A DNA stretch of 64,000 bases from the NCBI RefSeq assembly GCF_016107535.1, contig NZ_JABASQ010000008.1, positions 31,449 through 95,448 of the forward strand, written 5' to 3'. Positions 41,368-51,427 of this stretch are shown in pieces. Origin of the DNA: Psychrobacter cibarius. Its GTDB lineage: Bacteria; Pseudomonadota; Gammaproteobacteria; Pseudomonadales; Moraxellaceae. Position 1 is the stretch's first letter. Each line of letters begins with the position of its first letter. The position numbers and the translations under genes were made by a program. Under the pieces are notes generated by a model. That model searched no databases. It was not told where the DNA came from and saw only the letters and a list, made by a program, of their open reading frames with translations.

Positions 41368-42192
41368 TTAAGTAGTCTCATTTGTCGTATTTTTTGTCGT
41401 CTCATCTTGAGCATTTTCAGTTGCGTTGTCTGCATCGGCTATTTTTAGCGCTTCTAGTTTAGGCGCTAGGATAGGCAAGATATTGTCATTAACGATAATT
41501 GCGTAGCCTTCTTTAGTCGGATGAATGGCATCGGCTTGATTGAGCGCAGGATCACCGCCCACACCATCCAAGAAGAAAGGAATCAGCGTCACGTTCATGT
41601 CTTTGGCGACGCGAGGATATATCGCTGCAAATGACTTTACATACTCAGAGCCAAGGTTGTCATAGATCTGCATGCCGCCCAAAATGACGATACTGCCATT
41701 ATCCTGTAGACGTTTGACCGCGGTACGAATATTGTCTTCAACTGTCGCCACATCGATACCGCGTATGGCATCGTTAGCACCGATAGTCAAAATCGTCACA
41801 TCAGGCTTAGTTTGCAACACCCAGTCTAAGCGATTGACCAATCCCGTGCTGGTTTCACCGCTCAATCCTGAATTGATAACTTTGGCATTGTCGTAACCCA
41901 TTGCTTGCAGACGATCTTCTAACTGAGCAGGATAGTTGTCATCTTTGTCCACCCCAAGACCTTCTGTCAGGGAGTCGCCCAATGCCAAGATCGTTAATGG
42001 CGCTTGCTGTGCAGTGGATGTTGCCGGTTGCTCAGAATTTGTCGTTTGAGGTTCGGCAGTTTGAGTGCTATTTTGCATGCCATTATTGGCGGTAGGTTCA
42101 GATGGTTTTTGGCAACCACCGAGCGCCATTATGGCTGTTAAAATAGCCAATGTTGGTAAGTGTCGAGCGAAACGAATGGATAAATTCATCAT
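41368..42192 (-). CDS. TesA-type SGNH arylesterase/thioesterase lipoprotein
   Basis: A 274-residue SGNH hydrolase. The signal ends in GGCQ with a lipobox Cys near residue 28, followed by a low-complexity linker of Asn/Thr/Gln. Block I ALGDSLTEGLG carries the catalytic Ser, block II SGLSGETS the Gly, block III IGANDA the Asn, and block V DAIHPTKEGY the Asp-His pair. The C-terminal tail is Asn/Thr/Glu-rich. In E. coli TesA is a periplasmic multifunctional thioesterase next to YbbAP; here it leads that operon. The lipoprotein anchor suggests action on membrane lipids from the periplasmic side. Confidence 0.88.
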   Translation of the reverse strand: MMNLSIRFARHLPTLAILTAIMALGGCQKPSEPTANNGMQNSTQTAEPQTTNSEQPATSTAQQAPLTILALGDSLTEGLGVDKDDNYPAQLEDRLQAMGYDNAKVINSGLSGETSTGLVNRLDWVLQTKPDVTILTIGANDAIRGIDVATVEDNIRTAVKRLQDNGSIVILGGMQIYDNLGSEYVKSFAAIYPRVAKDMNVTLIPFFLDGVGGDPALNQADAIHPTKEGYAIIVNDNILPILAPKLEALKIADADNATENAQDETTKNTTNETT

Positions 42193-42279
42193 GATTATTC
42201 TGTCCTATAAGCAATCAAACCAGTGTAGCAAAATAAGACAGACACCAATATTATCCTAAGGTTACTGTAGTTTTTGACA

Positions 42280-43548
42280 TTAAAGCTTTTTGCCATCGAC
42301 CATCACTGGACGACTCACTACCCAAGCAATGACGACGTTGATAACCATCAAAATGAGCATAATGAATAGTGGTAAATCCCAACTGCCAGTCGCTTCATGT
42401 AGCCAACCTGTCCCTAAGGGACCGAAAAACGCAATCAAATAACCGACGAATTGCGCCATACCCGACAGCTCACTAGATTGGTTGGTCGTATAAGTACGTA
42501 AGGAGAACAGCATCATACTCAAGGTGAAAATAGCGGAGCAGCCAATGCCCATCAGACCTGACCACAACCACGCGAGGTCGGTAGATAAATAATTGATTCC
42601 TAAAATACCAATAACATTCAGCACCGCTGCAAACACCGCCAGCGCCTGAATAGGGCGGCCGCGATTGATCAGCCATGTCAGGCTCAAAATAGAGACTGGC
42701 GCCATAAACTGAAACACTGAAGCCATTTGTCCTGCCTGCACTGCAGATAGCCCTTTGCTGACCCAAATGGATGGCAAAAAACTGGCAACGGTATAAAATA
42801 ATAGTGATTGCAGCCCCATAAATACCGCAATTTGCCAAGCAAAAGGCGTACGCCACATGGAGATGTCAGACGCTCCAGAGGTAGGTGGCACAATTGCTTG
42901 ATTACTAGAGGAACCAAGCTGCAACCGTAAAAATATCCAAATAACGATCGCAAAAATGCCCAATAGCGACCACCCACCCAGTGCCCATTGCCAACCCACC
43001 TGCTCAGATAATGGTAGTACAACTCCAGCGACGATACCTGCCGTTACCGTCATCGTTAGACTAAATAGTCCTGTTATGAGTGGAATATGCTGGGGCGTAC
43101 GCTGTTTGATAACAGGGGCAGCTAAGGTGTTCGCAAAACCGATAGCCAGGGTCAACAATAACGTACCAATCAAAAATCCAGACCAAGTGGGAATAACGGT
43201 ACGAATCATCATACCAGTGGTTAATAATGCAATCATCGCAATGAGTGTATTCTCAAGCCCAAAACGCTTACCAATGGCTGGCGCGATCAGTGCGCCCACC
43301 GCAAAAGTCAGCATGGGCACTGCTCCTAGCCAACCAATCTGCGTCTCAGAGATATTGAGGGCATCTTGTACAACAGGGGCAATAGAGCCGAGAGCAACAA
43401 TAGGCGCACGCATATTGGTGGCGAGCAAAATCATGGCACATAAAATGAGCCAAAAAGTGAAGCGTGAGGAGGGCAGCTCAAACGGTGACGGCGTATCTGA
43501 ATGAGACTGTAATGGCACATCAGGTGGCAAATCAGTAGAGGTAGACAT
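42280..43548 (-). CDS. MFS transporter (CynX/NimT family)
   Basis: A major-facilitator protein with 12 hydrophobic segments starting at FTFWLILCAMILLATNMRAPIVALGSI-type text (core ATNMRAPIVALG), the family's conserved TM1 phrase in CynX/NimT cyanate or 2-nitroimidazole transporters. TM2-3 includes LNISETQIGWLGAVPML. The start is placed at 43548 (MSTSTDLPP); the frame is open to 43638 with two more Met codons and no good Shine-Dalgarno for any of them. Substrate unknown. Monocistronic, convergent with nothing, preceding the tesA operon on the same strand. Confidence 0.82.
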   Translation of the reverse strand: MSTSTDLPPDVPLQSHSDTPSPFELPSSRFTFWLILCAMILLATNMRAPIVALGSIAPVVQDALNISETQIGWLGAVPMLTFAVGALIAPAIGKRFGLENTLIAMIALLTTGMMIRTVIPTWSGFLIGTLLLTLAIGFANTLAAPVIKQRTPQHIPLITGLFSLTMTVTAGIVAGVVLPLSEQVGWQWALGGWSLLGIFAIVIWIFLRLQLGSSSNQAIVPPTSGASDISMWRTPFAWQIAVFMGLQSLLFYTVASFLPSIWVSKGLSAVQAGQMASVFQFMAPVSILSLTWLINRGRPIQALAVFAAVLNVIGILGINYLSTDLAWLWSGLMGIGCSAIFTLSMMLFSLRTYTTNQSSELSGMAQFVGYLIAFFGPLGTGWLHEATGSWDLPLFIMLILMVINVVIAWVVSRPVMVDGKKL

Positions 43549-43874
43549 AGCAGCACGACTATTAGAATAAGAAAAAGGACACGTCATTAAACAGCGCCGA
43601 AGCATCGTCGCTTGTAAATAACACCAAAGAAAACGCACCTAGACGGTGACTAAAATCATTAATTAGAATCGTAAATTAGAACTAGAGATTACTTGCAGAA
43701 TACAAGATATATGAGTAACCATTTTGAAAGCGCGCTTATCTTCAATCGCCTATCAACTGGATACGGTATTAGATTTATTTAGTCTACTATTATTAACAGG
43801 CCTTGCACGTGCCGTATTTATATCCAAGATATCTTAAAGCGATGCTAACTAGATACGTCGCGGCTGGCACAACT
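43549..43874. other. Region between the MFS gene and the nqrM terminator
   Basis: About 330 bp without a clear gene; the first 90 bp could be an extended N terminus of the transporter. No repeat or RNA gene seen. Confidence 0.4.
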
Positions 43875-43914
43875 AAAAATAGCGCCAGTCCCTTTCAAAG
43901 GACTAGGCGCTATT
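43875..43914 (-). terminator. Terminator of the nqr/apbE/nqrM cluster
   Basis: AATAGCGCC (43878-43886) pairs with GGCGCTATT (43906-43914), with an inner AGTCC/GGACT stem around a short loop. On the minus strand it runs into T5. It follows nqrM by 68 bp. Confidence 0.88.
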
Positions 43915-43981
43915 ATAAGAACAGATGTTAGGTAAATACTACCAGCGTATAGTAACAAACGCGGTATTTATAAAATTTAGT

Positions 43982-44227
43982 TTATACAGGTTTGCCTAGC
44001 TGAGCGGCTTTAAGGGCATTTTCTTGCTGTTCTGCCACGATTGAATCACACTTATTGGGATCATTTCCACAAAACGAGCAATTTTCATCACCCATTAGTT
44101 TAGCAACGCCGCCACAAGATCCTCTAAGCGGCTTCTTTTTGACCATATAACCGATACCCATAAAGATAAAGAACAGGACGAATACGGTAAAGGTAATGGC
44201 AAGCATGGGAAGCAATTGACTAAGCAT
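43982..44227 (-). CDS. nqrM: Na+-NQR maturation protein NqrM
   Basis: An 81-residue protein: one transmembrane segment (TFTVFVLFFIFMGIGYMV, about 12-29) followed by a cysteine-rich domain RGSCGGVAKLMG and CSFCGNDPNKC, four to five cysteines arranged as in NqrM (formerly DUF539). NqrM is needed to assemble Na+-NQR, apparently for delivery of iron at the NqrD/NqrE site. It lies 170 bp after apbE, at the end of the nqr cluster, exactly where it is usually found. Confidence 0.93.
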   Translation of the reverse strand: MLSQLLPMLAITFTVFVLFFIFMGIGYMVKKKPLRGSCGGVAKLMGDENCSFCGNDPNKCDSIVAEQQENALKAAQLGKPV

Positions 44228-44349
44228 AGAGGAAACCTCGATTTTTAAAAATAGTGTGGCTATTTACTAGGGTAATACCTTAATAGTATAGCAAGATCAG
44301 TATAGCAAATTTTTGTATGGCTCGTTGATGGTTATCGAGCCGTTTACAG

Positions 44350-44397
44350 TATTGCGACTAAGCTCTATTGCGACTAAGCTCTATTGCGACTAGGTTC
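44350..44397 (-). repeat. Three 16-bp tandem repeats after apbE
   Basis: TATTGCGACTAAGCTC occurs twice exactly (44350-44381) and once with two changes (44382-44397), ending at the apbE stop codon (44397-44399). No function known. Confidence 0.9.
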
Positions 44398-45488
44398 TAA
44401 GGCTGTTTGTCAGCACGTAATGCTTGCATTGCTGGTGTTTGTACCACTTGCCACTGGTCAGTATTCTTATCAGAATCCGTCGCCTTTGCATCATCAGCTA
44501 AAACAACAAACAAGGCAGCTATATCTTGTGCTTTGGCTGTCGCAAGGGCTTTTTTATAAGGCATCGCAGTGAGGGCAGTTGCCCACGCATCTGCCAAGGC
44601 GACTGAGTCTGCTGCAACGGTTACCGATGGTGCACCGCCCGCGATAGGCTGGCCAGTGGTTGGATCAATCGTATGACTGTAGCGCTGACCGTCGAATATG
44701 ACGGAATTACGATAGTTGCCAGAAGTTGCCAAATACATCTGATTATCGGTATTGATGGGTTGACGAATCGCTGATATTGTCTGACGCTCGCTGACCGTAC
44801 TGTCCTCAATAGGTGCATCAATCGCAATTTGCCACGGCTGCTGTTGGTTATTGACCCCAGAGGTTGCAATTTCACCCCCTATCTCTACCATGTAGTTGCG
44901 AATTTGATAGTCATCTCTGAGCACATCGGCGATTACATCGACGCCATAACCTTTAGCAACTGCTGAGAAATCAAGCCCGACGCCGTCTTTGGTTTTATAA
45001 ATGCTCTGCTCTTTTTGTACAATGCTTTCAAAATCGACCAAGGCTTTTGCTTGAGCAATCTCAAGTGCCGTCGGTGGACTTTGCAAGCGCTCAACGGTCA
45101 TGGTGCTACCAAAGCCCCAAGTATCTACCAATGGCATGACGGTAGGATCAAAGGCGCCACCAGATTGCTGATAGACGATTCGTGACACATCAAGTACGTG
45201 AGCAAAATCTGCATCGATAGTGAGAGGGATGTCTTTACCTAAATGGTTGAACTTAGAGATAGTAGAGTCTGCTTGATAGGTAGACATACTGTCATTGATT
45301 TGCTGCAAGCGCTTATCAATCGACGCTTGGATGGCCGCTTCATCTGTATTCGCAGGTAGCTGATAACTGATATGGTAGCTCGTTCCCATGGTCTCACCGC
45401 TGAGATAGTCATAATCTGGCGTTTGCTGGCAAGCGCTAAGACTGAATACAGCACTGATAGCCATAACGGGCAATAAGGTAGTTTTCAT
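44397..45488 (-). CDS. apbE: FAD:protein FMN transferase ApbE
   Basis: Transfers FMN from FAD to the threonine in SGAT-type motifs of NqrB and NqrC, both encoded upstream. It is a periplasmic lipoprotein: signal peptide MKTTLLPVMAISAVFSLSAC with lipobox LSAC at Cys20. Family motifs: GETMGTSYHISY, MSTYQADSTISKFN, FDPTVMPLVDTWGFG, VGLDFSAVAKGYGVD, the YMVEIGGEIATSG stretch and HTIDPTTGQPI. The ATG at 45488 gives a standard lipoprotein signal; the frame is open further up with Met codons at 45527 and 45551, so the start is not certain. An SDR gene sits between it and nqrF. Confidence 0.92.
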   Translation of the reverse strand: MKTTLLPVMAISAVFSLSACQQTPDYDYLSGETMGTSYHISYQLPANTDEAAIQASIDKRLQQINDSMSTYQADSTISKFNHLGKDIPLTIDADFAHVLDVSRIVYQQSGGAFDPTVMPLVDTWGFGSTMTVERLQSPPTALEIAQAKALVDFESIVQKEQSIYKTKDGVGLDFSAVAKGYGVDVIADVLRDDYQIRNYMVEIGGEIATSGVNNQQQPWQIAIDAPIEDSTVSERQTISAIRQPINTDNQMYLATSGNYRNSVIFDGQRYSHTIDPTTGQPIAGGAPSVTVAADSVALADAWATALTAMPYKKALATAKAQDIAALFVVLADDAKATDSDKNTDQWQVVQTPAMQALRADKQP

Positions 45489-45669
45489 CGATTTTCTAGA
45501 CAATGAGAGTGGGGATAATTTTTGCATTATTGGTTTTCTCATATTAATCATAATGGCTTTTATGACAAAAGGGTGAGTGGCACGTTCTATTAGCGTCGCC
45601 CATTTTACACCCCTTGTCACCCATAACGCCAATCATCGACTTAAGACCTAGTGGCTTAAACGACTAGAT

Positions 45670-46470
45670 TTACTTTACTTTTGATTCACGGATGAGCTTA
45701 TATAGTTTTGGTGGCGATAGGCGGTTGACTGTGGTCGCCAGTTTTTCTTTAGTGCCTGCCACGATGATATATTCTTCACCCTTAATCAGGGCTTTTATGA
45801 CTTGTTTGGCAAAGGTAGCTGCAGTTAATCCTTTATTAGTCGCCTCGTCCATCGTTCCTTGCGCGCTACCATCACCAGTCAAGGCGTTAATAGAAATACT
45901 GGTTTGAATAAATCCTGGGAATATCGTCGCCACCTCTATGCCTTGTTCATGCAGTTCTGCACGCAGACTGTTTGCCCACATATGAAGTGCGGCTTTGGCT
46001 GCTCCATAAGCGCCGCGATATTGCGTGCCTAATAAACCTGCCACACTTGATACCATGACAATTTTGCCGCTACCTTGTGTGACCATATCTGGCAATACCA
46101 GTCTGGTAAGACGTGTCTGCGCAAAATAATCTATCTCCATAATTTGGCGCTCAACTTCTTCAGTGGTTTCCATAATAAGCGAGCGTTGACTGATGCCAGC
46201 ATTATTAATGAGCCAATCAATTTTTCCAGCTTGAGCTTTAGCTGTCTCATACGCGTCTTGTGCTTGTTTAGCATCGGTGATATCAAAAGGGATGATGAAA
46301 TGGTTTTTGCTATTTTTACAGCGGCTTTTGACTGCTACTAATTTTGCCTCATCACGCCCACTTAAAATAATGGTGGCACCACGTTTGGCAAAGGCGATAG
46401 ATAATGCTGCACCGATACCACTAGAAGCACCAGTAATCCAAATGGTCAAATCTTTAATGTTGGTTTTCAT
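45670..46470 (-). CDS. Short-chain dehydrogenase/reductase
   Basis: A 266-residue classical SDR: cofactor motif TGASSGIGAALS (about 14-25), NNAGIS (about 90), the catalytic Ser in MVSSVAG and Tyr-x3-Lys in YGAAKAALHMW (about 156). The C terminus is rich in KLYKLIRESKVK. Substrate unknown. It interrupts the usual nqrF-apbE adjacency; a terminator separates it from nqrF, so it likely has its own promoter within the 190 bp upstream. Confidence 0.88.
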   Translation of the reverse strand: MKTNIKDLTIWITGASSGIGAALSIAFAKRGATIILSGRDEAKLVAVKSRCKNSKNHFIIPFDITDAKQAQDAYETAKAQAGKIDWLINNAGISQRSLIMETTEEVERQIMEIDYFAQTRLTRLVLPDMVTQGSGKIVMVSSVAGLLGTQYRGAYGAAKAALHMWANSLRAELHEQGIEVATIFPGFIQTSISINALTGDGSAQGTMDEATNKGLTAATFAKQVIKALIKGEEYIIVAGTKEKLATTVNRLSPPKLYKLIRESKVK

Positions 46471-46579
46471 AAGAATCCTTTCTTAAGGCAATAAACAATT
46501 AATAATATAGTAGAGGGCAGGCGGTCTGCCATTTAGATTTGTAGGCTTATTATGCAAGGGTTACATTTAGTCAAAGCCA

Positions 46580-46609
46580 AAAAAAGAGCCTCAATTGAGA
46601 CTCTTTTTT
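46580..46609 (-). terminator. Terminator of nqrABCDEF
   Basis: AAAAAAGAG/CTCTTTTTT with an inner CTCA/TGAG stem separated by a C-A mismatch (46580-46609). On the minus strand it ends in a T-rich tract, 50 bp after the nqrF stop. Confidence 0.85.
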
Positions 46610-46660
46610 ATTTATCACTTTAGAATACTTTTTTACGTAACCATTTGCTTAGTTGCTCAC

Positions 46661-47896
46661 TTAACCACCGAAGTCATCAAGCATGATGTTTTCATCTTCC
46701 ACGCCCAAGCTGTGTAGCATGTCGATGACCGCTGCATTCATCATCGGTGGCCCACACATGTAGTATTCACAGTCTTCTGGGTTTGGATGGTTTTTCAGAT
46801 AATTTTCAAGTAGTACATTATGGATAAAGCCGGTTGGACCTTCCCAATTGTCTTCTGGTAAGGGATCAGACAATGCTACATGCCACTCAAAGTTATCGAA
46901 CTCTTCTGCTAGTTGATCATAATCTTCAACATAGAACATCTCACGAATAGAGCGTGCACCATACCAAAAGCTGATTTTACGCTTAGTGTGTAAGCGTTTA
47001 AGCTGATCGAAGATGTGCGAGCGCATCGGTGCCATACCAGCACCACCACCAACGAAAATCATTTCAGCGTCAGTCTCTTTGGCAAAGAATTCACCATAAG
47101 GACCTGAAACTGTCACTTTATCGCCAGGTACTAAGCTAAATACCCATGATGACATTTTGCCTGGTGGAATGCCGTCAGGACCGCGTGGCGGTGGACTGGC
47201 GATACGAATATTAAACTTAATAAGGCCTTTTTCTTCAGGGTAGTTGGCCATCGAGTAAGCACGAATAACTGGCTCATCAACTTTTGAGACATAGTTGAAA
47301 ATACCAAATTTTTCCCAGTCTTCACGGTATTCTTCGTCAATGATAAAGTCTTTATAATGCACTTCATGCGGTGGCGCCTCTAACTGCACATAACCACCGG
47401 CACGGAAGTTTACTTCTTCGCCATCTGGAATCTTAAGAACCAGCTCTTTAATAAAGGTAGCAACGTTATCATTAGAGAGAACTTCACATTCCCACTTTTG
47501 TACATCAAAAAACTCAGGGTCAATCTCGATTTTCATGTCTTGCTTAACGGCTACCTGACAAGCCAAACGCATGTGATTGCGAATTTCGCCTTGAGTAAAA
47601 TAGCCTTCTTCGGTGGGCAAGATAGAGCCGCCCCCTTCAATAACGCGGCAACGACACTGCGCACAAGTACCACCGCCACCACAGGCTGAAGATAAGAAAA
47701 TACCTTCGCTTGCAAGGGTTTGTAGTAATTTACCGCCTGCTGGGGTCACGACGTCATTATCGGGATTATCATTGATATGGATGGTAACATCGCCTGAACT
47801 GACCAGTCTTGAGCGCGCCGCCAAAATAATGGCAACGAGGCCCATGATGATCAAGGTAAACATAGCAACGCCACCAATCGCCGTAGCGTAATCCAT
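46661..47896 (-). CDS. nqrF: Na+-NQR subunit F, NADH-oxidising flavoprotein
   Basis: The entry subunit: takes hydride from NADH on FAD and passes electrons through a [2Fe-2S] cluster. 411 residues: one N-terminal membrane segment ([15 protein letters not shown]), the ferredoxin domain with [16 protein letters not shown] (CX5CX2C) and the later Cys in MRLACQV, an FAD domain with RAYSMANYP, and an NADH domain with [15 protein letters not shown] and the C-terminal [16 protein letters not shown]. It ends [14 protein letters not shown] as expected. A 123-bp gap after nqrE is longer than the other junctions. Confidence 0.97.
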   Translation of the reverse strand: MDYATAIGGVAMFTLIIMGLVAIILAARSRLVSSGDVTIHINDNPDNDVVTPAGGKLLQTLASEGIFLSSACGGGGTCAQCRCRVIEGGGSILPTEEGYFTQGEIRNHMRLACQVAVKQDMKIEIDPEFFDVQKWECEVLSNDNVATFIKELVLKIPDGEEVNFRAGGYVQLEAPPHEVHYKDFIIDEEYREDWEKFGIFNYVSKVDEPVIRAYSMANYPEEKGLIKFNIRIASPPPRGPDGIPPGKMSSWVFSLVPGDKVTVSGPYGEFFAKETDAEMIFVGGGAGMAPMRSHIFDQLKRLHTKRKISFWYGARSIREMFYVEDYDQLAEEFDNFEWHVALSDPLPEDNWEGPTGFIHNVLLENYLKNHPNPEDCEYYMCGPPMMNAAVIDMLHSLGVEDENIMLDDFGG

Positions 47897-48019
47897 GGTA
47901 GGTATCCTTAATCTATGGAGTAGGGGTGCGAAAATACGTCATTGCGTGTTTCCTGAACCCCTACCGAATAAATGAATTAAATAGGTCAAATCGCTAAATA
48001 GGCTGTTAAGCTTAGCGGT

Positions 48020-48628
48020 CTAAATTGACATACCGCCGAAAGACATAAAGCCAAGTGACATCAGACCAACTGTGATAAAAGTAATACCAAGACCACGCAG
48101 CGGTGCTGGAATGTCTGAGTATTTTAACTTTTCACGGATACCGGCCAATGCGGTAATCGCCAATGCCCAACCGAAGCCTGCGCCCACACCATACACGACA
48201 GATTCGCCGAAATTATAGTCACGCTCTACCATAAATAGTACACCACCTAAGATGGCGCAGTTCACAGTGATAAGTGGCAAGAACACCCCAAGGGCGTTAT
48301 ACAGACTAGGAACGAACTTATCGAGGAACATCTCTAGAATCTGTACGGTCGCAGCAATCAAGCCGATATAACTGAGCAAGCCCAAAAAGCTTAAATCGAT
48401 ATCAGGGAAACCTGCCCATGCCAGCGCACCATCTTTGAGAATGAACTGAAAGAGTAAGTTGTTTAATGGTACGGTAATCGCCATCACGACGACCACGGCA
48501 ACACCCAGACCAATAGCGGTTGAAACCTTCTTTGATACGGCCAAGAAAGTACACATACCTAAGAAATAGGCCAGCGCCATATTCTCAATAAAGACTGAGG
48601 TTATAAATAAACTAACATAATGTCCCAT
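48020..48628 (-). CDS. nqrE: Na+-NQR subunit E
   Basis: A 202-residue membrane subunit homologous to RnfA and to NqrD in inverted topology; six membrane segments. Conserved cysteine-containing half-helices are present ([16 protein letters not shown] and [14 protein letters not shown]), which with NqrD coordinate the intramembrane iron site. The start overlaps the nqrD stop by one base, showing translational coupling. Confidence 0.96.
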   Translation of the reverse strand: MGHYVSLFITSVFIENMALAYFLGMCTFLAVSKKVSTAIGLGVAVVVVMAITVPLNNLLFQFILKDGALAWAGFPDIDLSFLGLLSYIGLIAATVQILEMFLDKFVPSLYNALGVFLPLITVNCAILGGVLFMVERDYNFGESVVYGVGAGFGWALAITALAGIREKLKYSDIPAPLRGLGITFITVGLMSLGFMSFGGMSI

Positions 48629-49299
48629 TAGTGACCGCCTCCATGTGCCATGCCTTTAGACTGCGGCTTCATTACAAATTCAGCGTCTTCAACCTGCTCA
48701 GGTTTCCAGATACGGATAATGGCAATGAACAAACCAATAATAAAGAATGCTGACGGTGGCAACAGTAATAGACCGTTTGGAATATACCAACCGCCATCAG
48801 TGACAGGCTGTAGGATGGTGATACCAAACCACGTACCTGAGCCAAGTAGCTCACGGATAGTCGCAACAAACAGCAGAACCGCAGAATAGCCAAGACCATT
48901 ACCAATACCATCTAAAAAGCTTGGCACTGGTGGATTGCTCATGGCAAATGCTTCGGCACGACCCATCACGATACAGTTGGTGATAATCAAACCAACGAAG
49001 ACCGACAAGCCTTTACTCACATCATAAGCAACGGCTTTTAGCACCTGATCGACCAAAATAACCAAGGAAGCAATAATGGTCATCTGTACGATAATACGAA
49101 TGCTTGAAGGGATTTGCTTACGAATGATCGAGATAAAGAAGCTTGAAAACGCCGTGACTAAGGTCAACGCCACACACATTACCATGGCATTAGCCATGCT
49201 TGTGGTGACAGCCAGTGCCGAACAGATACCAAGGATCTGTAGGGCAATGGGGTTATTATCAAAAATAGGCGAGGTTAAAATACTTTTAGTGTCAGCCAT
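48628..49299 (-). CDS. nqrD: Na+-NQR subunit D
   Basis: A 223-residue, six-helix membrane subunit. The cysteine half-helices [16 protein letters not shown] and [17 protein letters not shown] supply the other ligands of the iron site shared with NqrE. Acts in electron transfer across the membrane centre. The gene begins 1 bp after nqrC ends and overlaps nqrE by one base. Confidence 0.96.
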   Translation of the reverse strand: MADTKSILTSPIFDNNPIALQILGICSALAVTTSMANAMVMCVALTLVTAFSSFFISIIRKQIPSSIRIIVQMTIIASLVILVDQVLKAVAYDVSKGLSVFVGLIITNCIVMGRAEAFAMSNPPVPSFLDGIGNGLGYSAVLLFVATIRELLGSGTWFGITILQPVTDGGWYIPNGLLLLPPSAFFIIGLFIAIIRIWKPEQVEDAEFVMKPQSKGMAHGGGH

Positions 49300-49300
49300 G

Positions 49301-50206
49301 TTATGCCTCCTTGCCGTTTGCTACTGGTCGTTTGGCTGCCAGTTCGGTTTCAGGTTGAGCGCTCAGCGTTGATTGCGTAGCGTGTGTATCTGCCGCATTA
49401 TCAATCGCTTGACCACTCTCTTTACGTAGCGTATCTAAATAAGGCTTATAACCTTGCTCACCCAACCAAAACTGAATCATGTTACTGACACCGCGACCGG
49501 TCAAGGTTGCACCACTGATACCATCGACCCAGTTCTCTTTTGGTGTACCCGCTTTGGTCACACCAGTGGCAACATTACCGTTTTCGTCATATGAGTGGAT
49601 ACCGCTCCACTTCGCACGCCACTCTGGCTCTTCAATACGAGCACCCAGACCTGGGGTTTCTTTATGCTCATAAAAGCTGATACCTTTGATGGTATTCATA
49701 TCGCTTTCAAGGGTTAAGAAACCATAGATAGTGCCCCATAGTCCATAGCCTTGAATCGGCAAAACAACCATTTCAGGTTTGCCTGCGTCATCTTTTTTAA
49801 CATAGACTTTGGCATATTTGGGTTTACGACCAATACCAGCAGGATCGTCGTTGCCTAAATCTTCACTCAGTGCTTTATTCTTAGTCGCTTGGCTTGCGTC
49901 ATAAGCATTACGATCAGGGATGCCAGCGGCTTTTAGCGCTTCATCATCAACGTAGCTGCCTTTACTTAAGTCAATAATTTCGACATCGAAATCTTTAAAA
50001 CGTTCAGCAACATCATCTGCTGTATCAGACTCGGCATCGTACATGCCAGCGGCGACCAAGATGTTTTTGTTACGGTCTAAGCGTGCGTTTTCAATTTGAG
50101 CAGGTTTTAGACCAACCGCTACTGCTGAAACTAAGACGGAACACACCAAGCATAGCGTCAATGCCACACTGATGGTTTTCGCATTATTACTTTTGGGCTT
50201 GGACAT
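49301..50206 (-). CDS. nqrC: Na+-NQR subunit C
   Basis: A 301-residue subunit with one N-terminal membrane helix ([21 protein letters not shown]) and a periplasmic FMN-binding domain. The flavinylation motif is [12 protein letters not shown], where the Thr of SGAT carries the FMN placed by Apb[18 protein letters not shown] and [14 protein letters not shown] are standard NqrC text. An Ala/Gln/Thr-rich C-terminal tail extends past the domain, making it longer than typical NqrC. Its start overlaps the end of nqrB by 20 bp. Confidence 0.96.
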   Translation of the reverse strand: MSKPKSNNAKTISVALTLCLVCSVLVSAVAVGLKPAQIENARLDRNKNILVAAGMYDAESDTADDVAERFKDFDVEIIDLSKGSYVDDEALKAAGIPDRNAYDASQATKNKALSEDLGNDDPAGIGRKPKYAKVYVKKDDAGKPEMVVLPIQGYGLWGTIYGFLTLESDMNTIKGISFYEHKETPGLGARIEEPEWRAKWSGIHSYDENGNVATGVTKAGTPKENWVDGISGATLTGRGVSNMIQFWLGEQGYKPYLDTLRKESGQAIDNAADTHATQSTLSAQPETELAAKRPVANGKEA

Positions 50207-51422
50207 AACGAACCCTCCGAGCTGTTTGGCGTTTGATGTTTGCTTGGGTCACAAAGTAATCAAACAATGGAGCAAATAAGTTGGCGAATAAAATGGCCAG
50301 CATGATGCCTTCTGGGAAAGCTGGGTTCACGACGCGAATCAATACCGTCATAAAACCAATCAAGATACCATAAGCCCAGCGGCCTTTATTGGTATGCGCA
50401 GCTGATACAGGATCGGTTGCCATAAATACGGCACCAAAGGCGAAGCCACCAATCACTAAATGCCAATAAAACGGCAGGTTCATCATCATATTGTCTTCAG
50501 AACCAATCATATTAAAGACAAGAGAAGTAGCAATCAGACCTACCACACAACCTGCCATAATACGCCATGAAGCAATACGCGTCCAAAGTAGAACGACGGC
50601 ACCCATTAGGATAGCCAGTGTTGATACTTCACCGATACTGCCTTGCATATTACCTAAGAACGCATCACCCCAAGTGATTGCATTACCATAGACGTCGACG
50701 AAGTCTTGAGGAACTACGCCTAACGCGGCAAGACCAAGTGGTGTTGCACCAGAGAAACCATCGACCGCCGTCCATACTGAGTCACCAGACATATAAGCAG
50801 GGTAAGCAAAGTATAAGAATGCGCGACCCGATAGGGCAGGGTTCAGGAAGTTTTTACCTGTACCACCGAACACTTCTTTTGCGACTACGACACCAAAGAT
50901 AATACCGAGGGCAACTTGCCATAACGGGATATCTGGTGGTAAACAAAGCGCAAACAGCACTGAGGTCACAAAGAAACCTTCGTTGACTTCATGGCCGCGT
51001 ACCACAGCAAAGATAATCTCACAGAGAATACCGACCGCAAAAGTGACGATATAAATCGGTAAAAATTGCATCGCCCCGTAAACAAAGCTTGCCCAGATAC
51101 TGTCTGGGTTATAGCCTGCCATACTGGTGATAACGGTACGCCAGCCTTCAGGCTGTAAACCAAGGGTTGCAATCGCCGTTAGTGCTTGATGACCGATGTT
51201 GTACATACCCCAAAACATGGCTGGGAAAGTACATAACCATACGGTAATCATAATACGCTTTAGGTCAATACCGTCGCGTACGTGTGATGCTGAGTATGTG
51301 GTTGAGCTTGGTTGACGCAAAAACGTATCAAACATCTCAAAGATAGCATAGTATTTTTCGTGTTTGCCACCTTTGGTGAAAGACGGCTCCATACGATCGA
51401 ACATATTGTGTAAAAATTTCAT
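50187..51422 (-). CDS. nqrB: Na+-NQR subunit B
   Basis: A 411-residue integral subunit, about ten membrane helices, homologous to RnfD. It holds covalent FMN on Thr in [15 protein letters not shown] (about residues 225-240) and binds riboflavin and ubiquinone. [17 protein letters not shown] and the C-terminal [18 protein letters not shown] are conserved. The sodium translocation path runs through this subunit. It starts 5 bp after nqrA. Confidence 0.97.
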   Translation of the reverse strand: MKFLHNMFDRMEPSFTKGGKHEKYYAIFEMFDTFLRQPSSTTYSASHVRDGIDLKRIMITVWLCTFPAMFWGMYNIGHQALTAIATLGLQPEGWRTVITSMAGYNPDSIWASFVYGAMQFLPIYIVTFAVGILCEIIFAVVRGHEVNEGFFVTSVLFALCLPPDIPLWQVALGIIFGVVVAKEVFGGTGKNFLNPALSGRAFLYFAYPAYMSGDSVWTAVDGFSGATPLGLAALGVVPQDFVDVYGNAITWGDAFLGNMQGSIGEVSTLAILMGAVVLLWTRIASWRIMAGCVVGLIATSLVFNMIGSEDNMMMNLPFYWHLVIGGFAFGAVFMATDPVSAAHTNKGRWAYGILIGFMTVLIRVVNPAFPEGIMLAILFANLFAPLFDYFVTQANIKRQTARRVRYVQAQK

Positions 51423-51427
51423 CGTGG

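Noticed and set aside
42956..43504. 182-residue plus-strand frame opposite the MFS transporter
   Set aside because: Composition is that of an antisense shadow; the minus-strand transporter is clear.
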